Positions 24,092 to 35,163 of a stretch of 64,000 nucleotides of DNA are shown piece by piece; the stretch's first letter is position 1, and the number at the start of each line of letters is the position of its first letter. Position numbers and translations under genes: made by a program. The stretch comes from Elmis aenea. Lineage: Eukaryota > Arthropoda > Insecta > Coleoptera > Elmidae. The DNA is taken from assembly GCA_947652605.1 (NCBI GenBank), contig OX393577.1, forward strand, positions 35,467,466-35,531,465, read 5' to 3'. The notes beneath the pieces are model-generated. The model ran no database searches, was not told where the DNA came from, and saw only the letters and a program-made list of their open reading frames with translations.

Positions 24092-27000
24092 ATAATATTG
24101 GACAACTAAATGAAAACTGCTTCTATATACATACCATACAATAATACAATGCGTAAGTTAAATTACATTTGATGGCGGAAGGTTTGAAAATACCTTTTAT
24201 TTTCTTTTTTTCTAATTTTTTATCATTATCACCAATCGCTAATTTGTTTTACAATTCTTATTAACCCAGAATATTTAACAAAGAAGTAACATAAAAGAGC
24301 CGATTTTCCTTTTATCTGATTTTTTTACGCGTAAAACTTGCACGTCAATCCTTTCATCAACTGAATGGTCTCTAACCACCGGACATTCTCGGCGAACCAA
24401 TAAAAAAAGCTTATTTTTATTAACCTCTTGACAACAGTCACAAAAGACCATAGCATCAAAATGTAGTAGAAATATAAAACCATTAGAAATATGAAAAAAA
24501 TGTAAATAGACAAAATTAATTAAATATCAGATTGCTCTCGCACGAGTTAATACCAATTATACTCCACTGTAGCATTAGTTTAACTGCAATCAGTCACTGC
24601 TTCTGACAATAATGTCGTGATAATATATTCCAGTGGTTTCCAAAAATTTTCAAGAACATCTGGCTTAATATAAAAGCATTATAATATTATGTAATATTTA
24701 TTTGTTTTTAAGTTATTTATGTTGCAATCAGTAAAATTCGTCATTTTATCTGCCAGAATATGTTATGCGTAAGTATTACCAGCTGTTTAGCTGAATACAT
24801 CAAGGCATTTAGTAAAATGTTCGTTAGCTAATTAAATACTTTAGTTTGTAATATCCCCTGGTCGGTAATTTATCGTTTTATCGTCTCGTGCATATATTGT
24901 TACACCAAAATAACACCACACCGCACACTTCTATTGCAACAATTGCCACTCTGTTTTACACAGCGTTAAAAAAAAAACTTTTACTGACCTAAACCTGTCT
25001 CTAACTTACTGACCTAAACAAAGGAGCAATAGAGATGTGTGATATGTTAATGCCTAAAACTTTGTTTAATTAATACGGGACCCTTAAACGACAATTTACC
25101 TCTGTTTTCGTGAAATTTCAATTTACCTAACCAACATTTTACTAGGTCAATAGTCAAATATATTTAAGTTCGTATTCGTTTGACAAAATTCTTGCATTTA
25201 GTCAAATAAGTTAATCATTTGATGAAAGGAGACATTTTATCATTTGCCTGCAACATACTGCTCTATACATGTAATCATCTAAATATATTTAGGTATACAA
25301 ACGCTCGAATCTCCTTACGTAGCTACCTAAAATAATGAAAAATATATATTTTTACCAAAATTATGTAAGTTGAGTTTTTACATAAAATACATACATACTA
25401 AATTAACATTTTATAAATGGTATCCCTAGTTGGCTGTAGCCTTATAAAAACTTTGTTTTATTTGAAATAATTAGTTATCTAGTTATTATATTTTTTATAG
25501 TTTTTTTTTGCATACCAACGTTTAAGTTTGACGGTTAATTGCACTAAACGTTTTTATAATCTTGTTTCATTATTGATTAGTTTTTCTATGTTCACTTTGT
25601 CCTTAAACTACTTCATAGTAATAAAAAACTTGTTATAATTTTGCCGACTTTCCATATATTTTTGAAATTCAGTGCAGCAAGTTCACACCTATTGCCATTA
25701 AACACGTACCAATATAACAATAATGAAATTTAATTTTTACTTTATATAATAAGCCCTAATTTGAAATATGTACCTACTTCTTTTTATATAGGTACGTTTT
25801 TTTTTAAGAAATTGATGTCGGTATACAATTTAGTAAATACATACAAACATTTGTTTTTTTCAAAACCTTTTGTGTGTTTTTCTTTAAGATTTACACATTT
25901 TTCTTGATTATTAAAACCCATTAACGGTACATTAACAACCCATATATCAATAGCATAAAAAAGTAAAATTTTAGATGAAGTTATAGTTAACTATCCTTGA
26001 TTTATAAAAATGTAAGTGTTGTCCGTATCTCAATAATTATTCAACTTAAAACATTTAAGTGTCATTTTTTATCATAGATATTTGGGTTTAAAATTTTTGT
26101 CATTTCTCAGTTTTGTAGCAGTTTCTCAGAAAATTGGCCACACCGATTAATTCGTAACAACATTTAATAGTTGTAGTGCTGCCCAACTTTGCCAATTTAA
26201 CTCCTAATAAGAAAGTTACGCATATAACGCGGTAAATAATTGTCACTTTGTACCTATATTGTATGATTACATAAATATATACAACTGTTTATCTTTTCCA
26301 AACGATTTTCTTAAACTTTTGTTAACAGATTTTTTGTCGGTTTTTCCTTGAATTTAGTTCTGTAATAGTAGCATTTATGTACTTTGTTTGGTGTGCTTGT
26401 GTGTGTTTAGGAATTCTTTTAATTTTATTGAATAACATGCAATTCTTTTAAGTCATCTCACTGAAATCCTTTAATGGATGGAAGCAAAAAAAGATAATTA
26501 AATACAATTACAACTTTTTATACACATTGGTTAAAATACAAAAAAGTCTAAAGTTGTTTATGTAATATTCAAAATATATTAGGTATGTTACTTCAGAATT
26601 ATTTTTAACTTAATTTCTGTATATTATCTGTAATTAACTTGTAATACACAACTTTATCAACTTGCATTACTGTGGTCGTGTGTTTGCCAAAGTTTCAATG
26701 TAATTTCAAGCAATATTTTGCATTCGGTTGTCTTCTTTTGATATAAGTTTGCGAATAGCTAACTATGCATTTTTAACGTTTTCATTACAAATTCAGTAAC
26801 TTTGTATCATATTACATATTATTCTGTCGAGACAAAGGACATTTTATAGTAGGTACTAGGCTATAAAATTTACAAATTGGATAATGCCACCACTTAAGTA
26901 AGTATTTTTTGTTTTTCAAGAGTAACTTAAGTGTATGTGCAAAAACTTTTTTTTTTAATTCTCTAGTCTAGATTAATGCAAATAATACAGCCAAGTAATA

Positions 27001-28175
27001 TATTTTTGAAATCGGAGAAAAATGTTCTAATCGGCTCTACGATGATTAAAATTAAAACAAAACTACTTTTGCCGTAAAAAATTATTCAAACAATTAGGTG
27101 CAAGAAAGTAGCTGTAAAAAAGTTTTTAATAATAAATTTTAGTTTGCACCTAAAAGTATTGCAAACGCGAGACACGATCAGAAGATCAATAAAAATACTA
27201 AAAGTAATTCTAGGAATGTTCTGCTGTTCAATTTTGTACTTCTTGGTTGAAATGTGAAAATCTTGTGTTGTTAGGTAATCTTGAATACTAAGTGGTCCTA
27301 ATGTAAATTGTTTTTTGACGGATAGGCAAGATACTAAAACAGCGCCCGCGGTACAATTTTAATGCTATTCCCAAACTAAGTTATAATCTAATTTCAATAA
27401 CTAATAATTATTTTGCGTGGTACGAATTTACGTAATATTTCGTAAAGTAAACAAAATTATCGACTTTATTTTTCGTTTTTAAAGCATACTGAAGTAGAAG
27501 TTAAGATAAGCGTAGTTATAAAATTTTAATAGTTATTTATATTTTATTTGTTTTTAATTGTAGGTAGGTACATTATTTTCCGTTAAAAATACGTCATACT
27601 TTCAGATTTAATTAAAAATCTTTATATTCAACTGTACCTTAAAAGTTCATAACCGCAAGGATAGTGCCAAGGAAACTACCAACCACATTTGTCTAAAATT
27701 AAAAGTTATTTTCAAATACTTTTAGGTAATAATATTAAATGTTCGTTAAAATCAATAGTACAAAACGGAAATTACTTATCTAAAAAATCTTACCTCAAAT
27801 ATTTTTTTTTATGGTAACTCTAACTTTTATATTTTACATAGCGTTGTGAACATCTATATTACCTAATTTAATCACAAATATTGAATTAATAATTAATCTC
27901 TTAATAATAAATACTTTTTCATGATATTTGGTACAAACCCATTTGACGGCATCCTGAATCCAGTGGTGTAGTCAAATTTTTGATTAAAAAAATCGCTAAA
28001 CAAATTTTGCTAATTTTGACATCGAAAAAAAATCATAGTAGGCTTTGTGAGTGTAATCTGAGTTATAAAATAGGGTGCCAAAGTACAATTTTTAATGCTT
28101 TATTGTTTAAAAAAAAAAACTGACTATTAAACCTTTTATAGAGGTGGTCCTCTTTGACATGGTGTGACACATGTC

Positions 28176-28465
28176 GTAGGCATAATGTGAAATCCGGAAT
28201 TTTATAAAATGCCTAGGCATTTTGTGAAAAGCCGTCAAAACGAGCAAATTATGACTTTCTTTTAACCTCATACTTTTGTGACTATACAAAAAAAATATTT
28301 AACCAACTTTAACCTGACCCTCATTTATTTAATCAGTAATAGAGGGTCAGGTTAAAGTTTTTTTTTTAAATAAATTATAAAAATGAAGCTAATAGGTTTG
28401 TTTCTATTAAAAACAATAATTATGCCGGCATTTTATAAAATTCCGGATTTCACGTTATGCCTATA
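28176..28465. repeat. Inverted-repeat element with central perfect hairpin
   Basis: An arm at 28176-28213 (GTAGGCATAATGTGAAATCC, then GGAATTTTATAAAATGCC) is complemented at 28427-28465. In the middle, 28306-28322 (ACTTTAACCTGACCCTC) is perfectly complementary to 28342-28358 with a 19-base loop. This looks like a palindromic MITE; no target duplication was settled. Confidence 0.65.
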
Positions 28466-28470
28466 CAACA

Positions 28471-28726
28471 TATCGAGGGTCTCATATCAGAGGGGGGTAT
28501 GCGCCAAAAATACAATAATGGAGATTCCTCGCCAAAAATGTGTTAAGATGAAGAAAAAATATAAATCTTTATATGTGAGAAAACTCAACATATTTTGATA
28601 TATGTATAAGCAGGAACAGAATTGAAGTGATTGCATATTTGAATTTGAATTTACAGGAAGTTTTTCTCTTTTCTTGAAAAATTTTACAGATGGCTCATAC
28701 GCCCCTCTGATATGGGACCCTCGATA
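28471..28726. mobile_element. Small MITE, 256 bp
   Basis: The ends TATCGAGGGTCTCATATCAG and CTGATATGGGACCCTCGATA are near-perfect complements and extend inward through the CCCCTC/GAGGGG and GTATGCGCC/GGCTCATAC segments (about 35 bp). It directly abuts the preceding inverted-repeat element. Class unknown. Confidence 0.65.
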
Positions 28727-29071
28727 TACATACTGAAATTTATTTTTCAAACGACACTGATAACTTTTTCAGTAATATTAATAAGTGTGAGTTTTTAACA
28801 CTGTATTAACTTCGTAATTAGCCACACTGATTGGTAATAAACACATGTGTATAGAAAAAATTTGTGCTTAACGCTTTGGTTGCATAATATGTTACAATTA
28901 TCAGTGACGCATTTAAAGTAAATAACATTAGTAAGGTGTTAAGTAATTTACGTTTAGAATATCTGCATGTTAATTCTTAAGTTGGTTAATTTAAGTTAAT
29001 TTTATGCTGCAAAATATAACGTTAATTTTTTGTTAGTAGATTAGTATATTATCACATAAATATTGTTACAG

Positions 29072-29372
29072 CAGACATGGACATTCAAAATCCCGAAAAT
29101 ATTCCCTCCCAGAAAATCCATCAAATCGCATGCAAACAGGAGCTGAACGAGCAGGAGACTCTGGACGAAGAATTTCTACGCAACCAGAAGATCTACCCCT
29201 TAAGGATTCGGATAGGGACCAGTTAGACAGCCATCGTTCAGATGATCCAAGAGCTCTTAGAAGACATAGGACTTCAAGGCCTTCCGTAGTTCATATCGGC
29301 AGAAGAGATGGAGGCGTGGAACAACTGCAAAATTCCTTGATGAAAAAAATGTTCGATCACAGTCCACACGAG
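29072..29372 (+). CDS. Ndae1: Ndae1 coding exon (linker before conserved N-domain)
   Basis: The exon joins the previous one in phase: AG plus C gives Ser, then RHGHSKSRKYSLPENPSNR. An Arg/Asp/Ser-rich linker follows, including RRHRTSRPSVVHIGRR, and the exon ends in KKMFDHSPHE at CACGAG|GTAAAT. The next exon begins IFVQLDELF, so the join gives HE-IFVQLDEL, the form expected just ahead of the ETARWIKYEEDVEEG block in this family. The acceptor is a tandem ACAGCAG (NAGNAG), so 29075 is an alternative start that would drop one Ser codon. The Met at 29130 is internal. Confidence 0.85.
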
Positions 29373-30888
29373 GTAAATTATACCAATGATTTATCTCCTA
29401 TCATAATATTGACAATATAATTGAGATAATGACTAGTTAAAAAGCTTTTAATATATTAATAAATTGGTTATCTATGTAGTTTTGGGTTACAATATAACCT
29501 TTTATTTGCGCATTAAGTAGAAATAACGTTATTGCACGATGATTTGTGTGTCTGCAGTAACATGTTATATGGAAGGTTTATAGGCTTAGTGCAAGATTTT
29601 TTTAAATCGCTCGATTACAATATTTACTCTAAAAACATATTTTATGCCTTTGCAATTTAAACTGATAACGTTAAAGCCAAAAGCTTGATTTAAAAAAAAA
29701 ATACTCGTCAACTTCCACTTTAGGGGCGAGTTTCAATTCTGTAAATTAAAAAGCACAATTTTTTAAAATAAGGGCATTATTATGCGAATAATTTATTTTC
29801 GTTTTCTCTCCCATTATTGTAGTAAAATCTGGGCTACTGGTTTTTATTTTCAAGTGAAATGCGAGGAGCACTAATTACACTTGGAAGGCTCTATTTATCA
29901 CTTTAAGTATTCATCTTGGACCTTTTTAAGTTGGTTTATTAATTTTTTCTCTGTTCTGTTCTATGTTATTATTCAGGTGCTTTCTTAAATTATTTTATAA
30001 ATAATGCTATCCTTAGGTAATACATTCATATAAATGTTGGTGAACGTCAAAACCGGGTGCAGATTTAAACTTTATAATTAGAAGAATATTTTAGTCCTAA
30101 ATTTAATTAAATGCTGCATTATTTTTTTGTGACCTTAATCGTCCTTAAAATCCCGTCTTAAATCATAATGACAAAGACTGAGTTAACTTTTAGTATAATG
30201 TAGTATACTTTTACAACTTTTTGAAATAATTTACTTTGCGTCTATTATTCTGTTGGCCTTGCTTTGTTTTTTATTAATAACGTATATCCGATAAAATTCA
30301 AATTTCGATCACGTAATTAGCGTTATGTCTTTTATAGAAGTGTAATGAGCGTTTATTATTCCGTGCAAAAGTTATCATAATTATGATCCACATAATGTAC
30401 ATTTTGCTTGATGCTGTTTTGTTTCAAGGTGTAAAATTATTTGAATTGTTTGTGAGTTTGATCGCGATTGTTATGGTAAGATTATAAAAGTGAATCTCTC
30501 AATACGGTTTTTATAAATATGACACAAATTTAAATGTTATTTATTCGATCCTCTTAGAATTCTCAGATTTTGTTTACGATATATCTAGCAAATGAATATA
30601 ATTTCTTAAAAATAGTATACAAGGTGTTACGCCTACAACAGCCTTTATTTGCTTTCTACAAAACTTAAATCAAAATCTTGTATGCTCTAATCGAAATTTA
30701 CAAGCGAACATATATTTTTTTTTAAATGTTGAGTAAAAATTTAAATTTAAAAAGTATAAAATCATTTGATAATCTATGGATTTCTTGGGAGGCAAAGTTT
30801 TTAAAATTCAAGGTGAAAAAATAACAATTTTACAATTTATCCTACATGATATTTTTAGTAATAATTTATCGTATTTGGTTAGTGTATA

Positions 30889-32240
30889 CAGGGTTGTCCA
30901 CTTAGAAGGGTCACTATTGGGGTCTCGTAAACGGTAAGAGCTACAAAGAAGTTTAAATTAGACAAATTGTTCTTTTTTCTGAGACCTATTCAGTGATGCT
31001 TTAATGTTTTGAAAAAGTTTCATGACATGCTAGATAGATAATAAACAAAAATCAAAATGGGCATTTTTTTAAATCAATAGTAACTCGTTTATACTTGATG
31101 GTGCAAATATACTTTTGGGGAATACGCTGTAGATTTTTTTACGCACTGTAAAATGAAAACATTCATTTGTTTTAATAATGTGTTATGGAACTTTTTTAAA
31201 ACATTAAAGCATCACTGGATAGGTCTCAGAAAGGGAAACGATTTGATGTCTAATTTGAACTTCTTTGTAGCTCTTACCGTTTACGAGATCCCAATAGTGG
31301 CCCTCTATGTTAGGGTGACCAGACGTCCGGGTTTTCCCGGACATGTCCGGTTTTTGTGCTTCGGCGGGGAAGTCCGGGCGGGTTTTTAAAATGTGTCCGG
31401 GTTTTTGATAAGTTTTTAGAAAATTAAAAAATTAATAATTTTCATTGTCATTTCATGGAGCACCATTAGTTAAATGTTGGTCATAGTGTGCAACAGTTGG
31501 CATTACTGTTGCTTGTAAAAAGTGCTATGATATTCGCAATAGAAAGTTGCAGCGCTTGAGGTTTAATTTTTATCGCGCGAATTCTGTGCGCGCGAACTTG
31601 CACGAAATAACCTACAAGTAGTGTTAGTGTCAAACCAAACGCATATTCATCTGCCGCCAAGACTGGACTAGTATCAAACTTCTATTTTGTTTATAAAATT
31701 TAAATATTTATTAAAGAATTTTATGTTATTGTTTTCCTGCTAGTTACATTAAATTTTTAAGTCAACGTAGCTAAAAAATATAATACAATTTAATTTATTT
31801 TTTAAAGAATATGTGTTTTGATTATTTTTGTATGAATAATTGTGTTACATTCAATATTTGAGCCGTTCAAAAAGTCAATGTGATTAAGTGATTAAGTCAA
31901 TAAAACAAACATCAAGACACTTAATATACTTATAATGGCTTCTGAAATAATTATGCAACTTATATTATAGCTATAAAAAGAACTTTCTGGTGTAGAAAAA
32001 CTAAGCAATGAGTGAATGATCTATTAAATAACTAAAAATAATAAAATGTAATCCATAAAAATTTACAAAAATCAGAACGTTTTGAAAAATGGACGGCTCA
32101 TTTATACGTTAAATTTTTTCGATAAAAAATGTCCTGGTTTTGTCCTGGTTTGAAAAGTGCAAAAATGTCCTGGTTTTTAATTTTTTGTCCTAGTTTTGCT
32201 AAATTACATCTGGTCACCCTACTCTATGTGGACTACCCTG
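30889..32240. mobile_element. Palindromic MITE split by a hAT insertion
   Basis: The left end CAGGGTTGTCCAC and right end GTGGACTACCCTG are complementary and flanked by TA. The arms pair over about 90 bases (GGTCACTATTGGGGTCTCG against CGAGATCCCAATAGTGGCC). Removing the hAT element 31311-32221 and one duplication copy leaves about 433 bp. ACGGTAAGAGCTACAA is shared with the relative at 9915. Confidence 0.82.
31311..32221. mobile_element. hAT element, 911 bp, nested
   Basis: The ends are TAGGGTGACCAGAC and its near complement ATCTGGTCACCCTA. A perfect 8-bp duplication CTCTATGT lies at 31303-31310 and 32222-32229, inside the right arm of the palindromic MITE. Subterminal GTCCGGGTTTT and TGTCCTGGTTTTG repeats face each other. 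The interior has no recognisable transposase. Confidence 0.92.
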
Positions 32241-33006
32241 TATATTAACAAAATGTAATTTTGCTATAGGTATTTAGTAAACAAGCTGTAGTTTGCTGAT
32301 GATTTATTTAAAAATGCACTGAATTTATAATTTTATTTTCAATATTTAAAAGTTTGGTAATAAAAAAAGGGAAACGAACAAGGTACCTACCTATATTTCT
32401 TAGGTAGGTATATCTGATTTTTTTATTCGAGGCTATTTTGGATAAAATCCGACATACAATTCGTGTATTGTGTGTTGAGACCTAATGATAATGCACCACT
32501 TAGTTCCCAAGTAGTTTAGTCCAAACTCCAAAATCGAAAATTTTGGTTTTGCAATATATTCTGGAAGTAGTAGCAAAGTTGCGAATGTCTCACTACAAAA
32601 TTATTCCACTGAAAGCAGTACAAACTTTATGTAGATAACTTAATTTTTATTAATAGCTCAACGCATAAGCTTCACTATCTCAAAATTTCAAAGATGGACT
32701 TGCACCACTTAAGAACTAAAAGGCTCATAAATATGTTGTATTTGTAAATAAAATTTACTGGATTTGTACTAAAGTTTTGGCGTGACTTTGAAGAAATAAG
32801 TGTCAAGACTCGTGATTTTCCGTAGTTTTTCTTTATTTGTCGTAAGATTTAAGTGAATAAAATATGAATTAAGGAAATACTACAAATGTTTCGAAATTAG
32901 TGTAGAAATTGAATAAAGAATTTACTCGGTTTTCTCCTTTTTTTTTGTTTTTGCTTTTGCGCGTGCCTTATCTTACCTTCTTATCATATGTTTTGTATAT
33001 GTTTAG

Positions 33007-33387
33007 ATATTCGTTCAGTTGGATGAACTTTTTACTGGCTTTGATGAACGTGAATGGAAAGAAACCGCCCGTTGGATCAAGTACGAAGAAGATGTTGAAG
33101 AAGGTGTTGACCGGTGGGGAAAACCTCACGTTGCATCGCTTAGTTTCCATTCTCTTTTAAATCTAAGAAGATGCCTAGAGGATGGATTGGTTAATTTGGA
33201 TATGGAAGAAAAGGATTTACCGGCTATTGCGTACCGTATATCTGAAGATTTGTATAAAGAAGATCTTATCCGTGAAGAAGATAAAGCTCACATTTTGAGG
33301 ATATTGTTGCTTCGACATCGACACGTCAACGAACACCATGAACGAGGTTTTAGGTTTACCAAGAAACACAGCTACACTTCATTGCAG
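33007..33387 (+). CDS. Ndae1: Ndae1 coding exon (start of conserved SLC4 cytoplasmic domain)
   Basis: The exon reads IFVQLDELFTGF, then ETARWIKYEEDVEEG, RWGKPHVASLSFHSL, a helical region rich in Glu and Asp, and ends KHSYTSLQ at CATTGCAG|GTACTG (phase 0). The ETARW(I/L)K(Y/F)EEDVE and RW.KP.VA.LS.HSL blocks are strong signatures of the band 3 cytoplasmic domain in SLC4 proteins. The frame runs back to the acceptor through a TTG codon at 33019, so that codon is internal. The residue line continues smoothly into NLHDMDRRKG of the exon at 35164. Confidence 0.92.
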
Positions 33388-35163
33388 GTACTGAAAACTA
33401 TATGAACTTAAATATAAATTTAATGTTTCTATAAAAGATTGTAATTATGTAACAAATTGATTGCACTGCCACTTTTTTGAAGATGTGGTGCTGTTACGTT
33501 TTATTTGCAAAAAAAAGTTGAAAAAAGTGTTATAGACTCCAAAAAAAAAACACGAAAAAATCAATATTAAAATATTTTAAGATAACATAAACGATGAAAA
33601 CTTGTTACAACGTAAACAAAAATATTAGATCATAATGTCTAAACGGATACTGGAAGTTTTTTTGACAACTTAATAAAAAATAATCATTTTGTACAGCAAG
33701 CAAAACAGAAAAAAATGTATAACTACATTATTTTATGTACATTTTATATGAATATTTTAAGTTTGCATATTCACTACAAATCATGGAAGCTGTTTGCGGA
33801 TCTAAATAATTTTATAAATAATGGAAACTTTAATTTTGATCATGTAGATGTTATCGTTAATTCACTCTTACTAAATTTTCTATCATCGTCATAAAATTGC
33901 GTTACTAAAACAGTTTTTGGAATATGGTAGAATTATTACATGCAGCAAAGAAAACATCAATTTTCATAAAAAAACGTCAACGGATTGTAGAATTTTTTAG
34001 CCCACATAAGCCTCTAACATATCCCACAGGATACCGTAGTCGTAGCAACTTAACTGAAAATTCTCTCACCCGTTACAATTACAATGAGAGTACACTTATG
34101 AGCAGTTTTTTTATTCATTTTGATGTAAATGCCATTGGCAAGTGTGTTTGCGCAGAAGTAACAATACTAAAAAGCTTCTTGTGTTTTATTTGCATATTTT
34201 CTAAGACTAAGGTTATTTATGGCTATGCCAAGATATAAAACAGTTTTATATTTTTACCCTTGCCTGTCTTACGCAATTAATGTCAAAAGTTTTGCATTTA
34301 TTCTTTTTCTTACATTCGTTGTCTTCTTATGCTGCTTGTATAAATTCTTTGTAATTAACAGAAAAATGTGGTAGAAAGTTGGACTCAGTTTGTATAACAA
34401 TGATATTTATAAAATTTTACGCCAAAATTATGCAAATACCGTTTTAAGTATTTCGATTTAAACTGCATACCCAACTTTCCACTTAAATGACGCTTGTGTT
34501 CAATACTATTAAGATTATTTTATAAAGTAGTATAAACAAAAAATAAAATTGCTGAGCATGAGAATATCACCGAAAAAGCTATGTTATTACAGTTGGAAGA
34601 TACTACTTTAAAGTTATTAAATGCGTGAATGTGATTATTAACGAAATATATGATATTTATGCCGTAGTTGATAATTGTGGTAATGTTGATGTGGTGTTCG
34701 TGCTTGCAGTCGTTGTGGCTGGAAGACGGTATGACCTACGAGACGCTTGCCATGGCCCGCTGCTCAACGTGTTCGGCACAGGGTTTTCCTCGCCCGCCGC
34801 ACGTAATGCATAACGGCCCTACTTTTCCACACGTAACGTCTTCCTTATCTGTGCTCGTTGCTTGAAAGAGATTTTTTTAATTTTGCTTATCATTGTAGTC
34901 TATTCCATCCAAATATTCCCATAATTGTTAATTTGTCAGTAGGTATGTAGACTGTCTAAACCGAGGCAGTTACGCAGAATGCCATTGTTAGTCCACCACC
35001 GTAGTCATTGTAACAGAGATTCTGAAATGAACAGTTTTTGCCCTTAATAACTTCCATTATGCACCAATTAGACTTGAGCACGTATATTACTGTTTGCTGT
35101 TGTTTTTTTTATGTTTTATTTAAAGGCGTAAATCATTTGCTTAAATTTTATTTTAAAATTTAG
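33388..35163 (+). other. Ndae1 intron, 1.8 kb, with candidate cassette exon
   Basis: Phase 0 intron from GTACTG to an AAATTTAG acceptor. It is AT-rich except for a GC-rich island at about 34700-34805, annotated separately as a possible cassette exon. A stretch at about 34000-34110 is open for a while, but it lacks a convincing donor and is not annotated as coding. No transposon was recognised. Confidence 0.8.
34710..34802 (+). CDS. Ndae1: Candidate Ndae1 cassette exon, 31 codons
   Basis: A strong acceptor (TTCGTGCTTGCAG) is followed by 93 bases, open in the incoming phase 0, and then a donor-like CAC|GTAATG. The length is a multiple of three, so it could be included between the exons at 33007 and 35164 without breaking frame, adding a segment that begins SLWLEDGMTYETL and ends GFPRPPH with two closely spaced Cys (CSTC). 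A second donor-like site (CAC|GTAACG) would end it at 34832, again in frame (41 codons). The block is markedly GC-richer than the surrounding intron, as are real exons here. I do not recognise the peptide from a specific isoform. It could instead be a decayed repeat fragment. Confidence 0.45.

Larger units (their letters stand above)
9531..29071 (+). other. Ndae1 intron, 19.5 kb, transposon-rich
   Basis: The intron runs from the GTAAAC donor to a TTGTTACAG acceptor, phase 2. It contains fold-back elements (10413-11300, and the 3' half of a 625-bp family at about 20088-20494), hAT elements (15247-15509, 15716-16043, 16348-17651, 22259-23117, fragment about 23941-24091), a dispersed repeat copy (18295-18792) and inverted repeats at 28176-28726. 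The stretches 11300-15240 and 24100-28130 are AT-rich with no recognisable gene or element. No further coding exon was recognised. Confidence 0.75.
29373..33006 (+). other. Ndae1 intron, 3.6 kb
   Basis: Phase 0 intron from GTAAAT to a TATGTTTAG acceptor. Its main content is a palindromic element at 30889-32240 that is itself split by a hAT element (31311-32221). The stretches 29373-30888 and 32241-33006 are AT-rich, with no gene or element that I recognise. Confidence 0.8.

Noticed and set aside
33924..34238. Open frame containing PTGYRSRSNLTENSL as another Ndae1 exon
   Set aside because: An acceptor-like CCACAG exists, but no good donor follows in a compatible phase and there is no family match.
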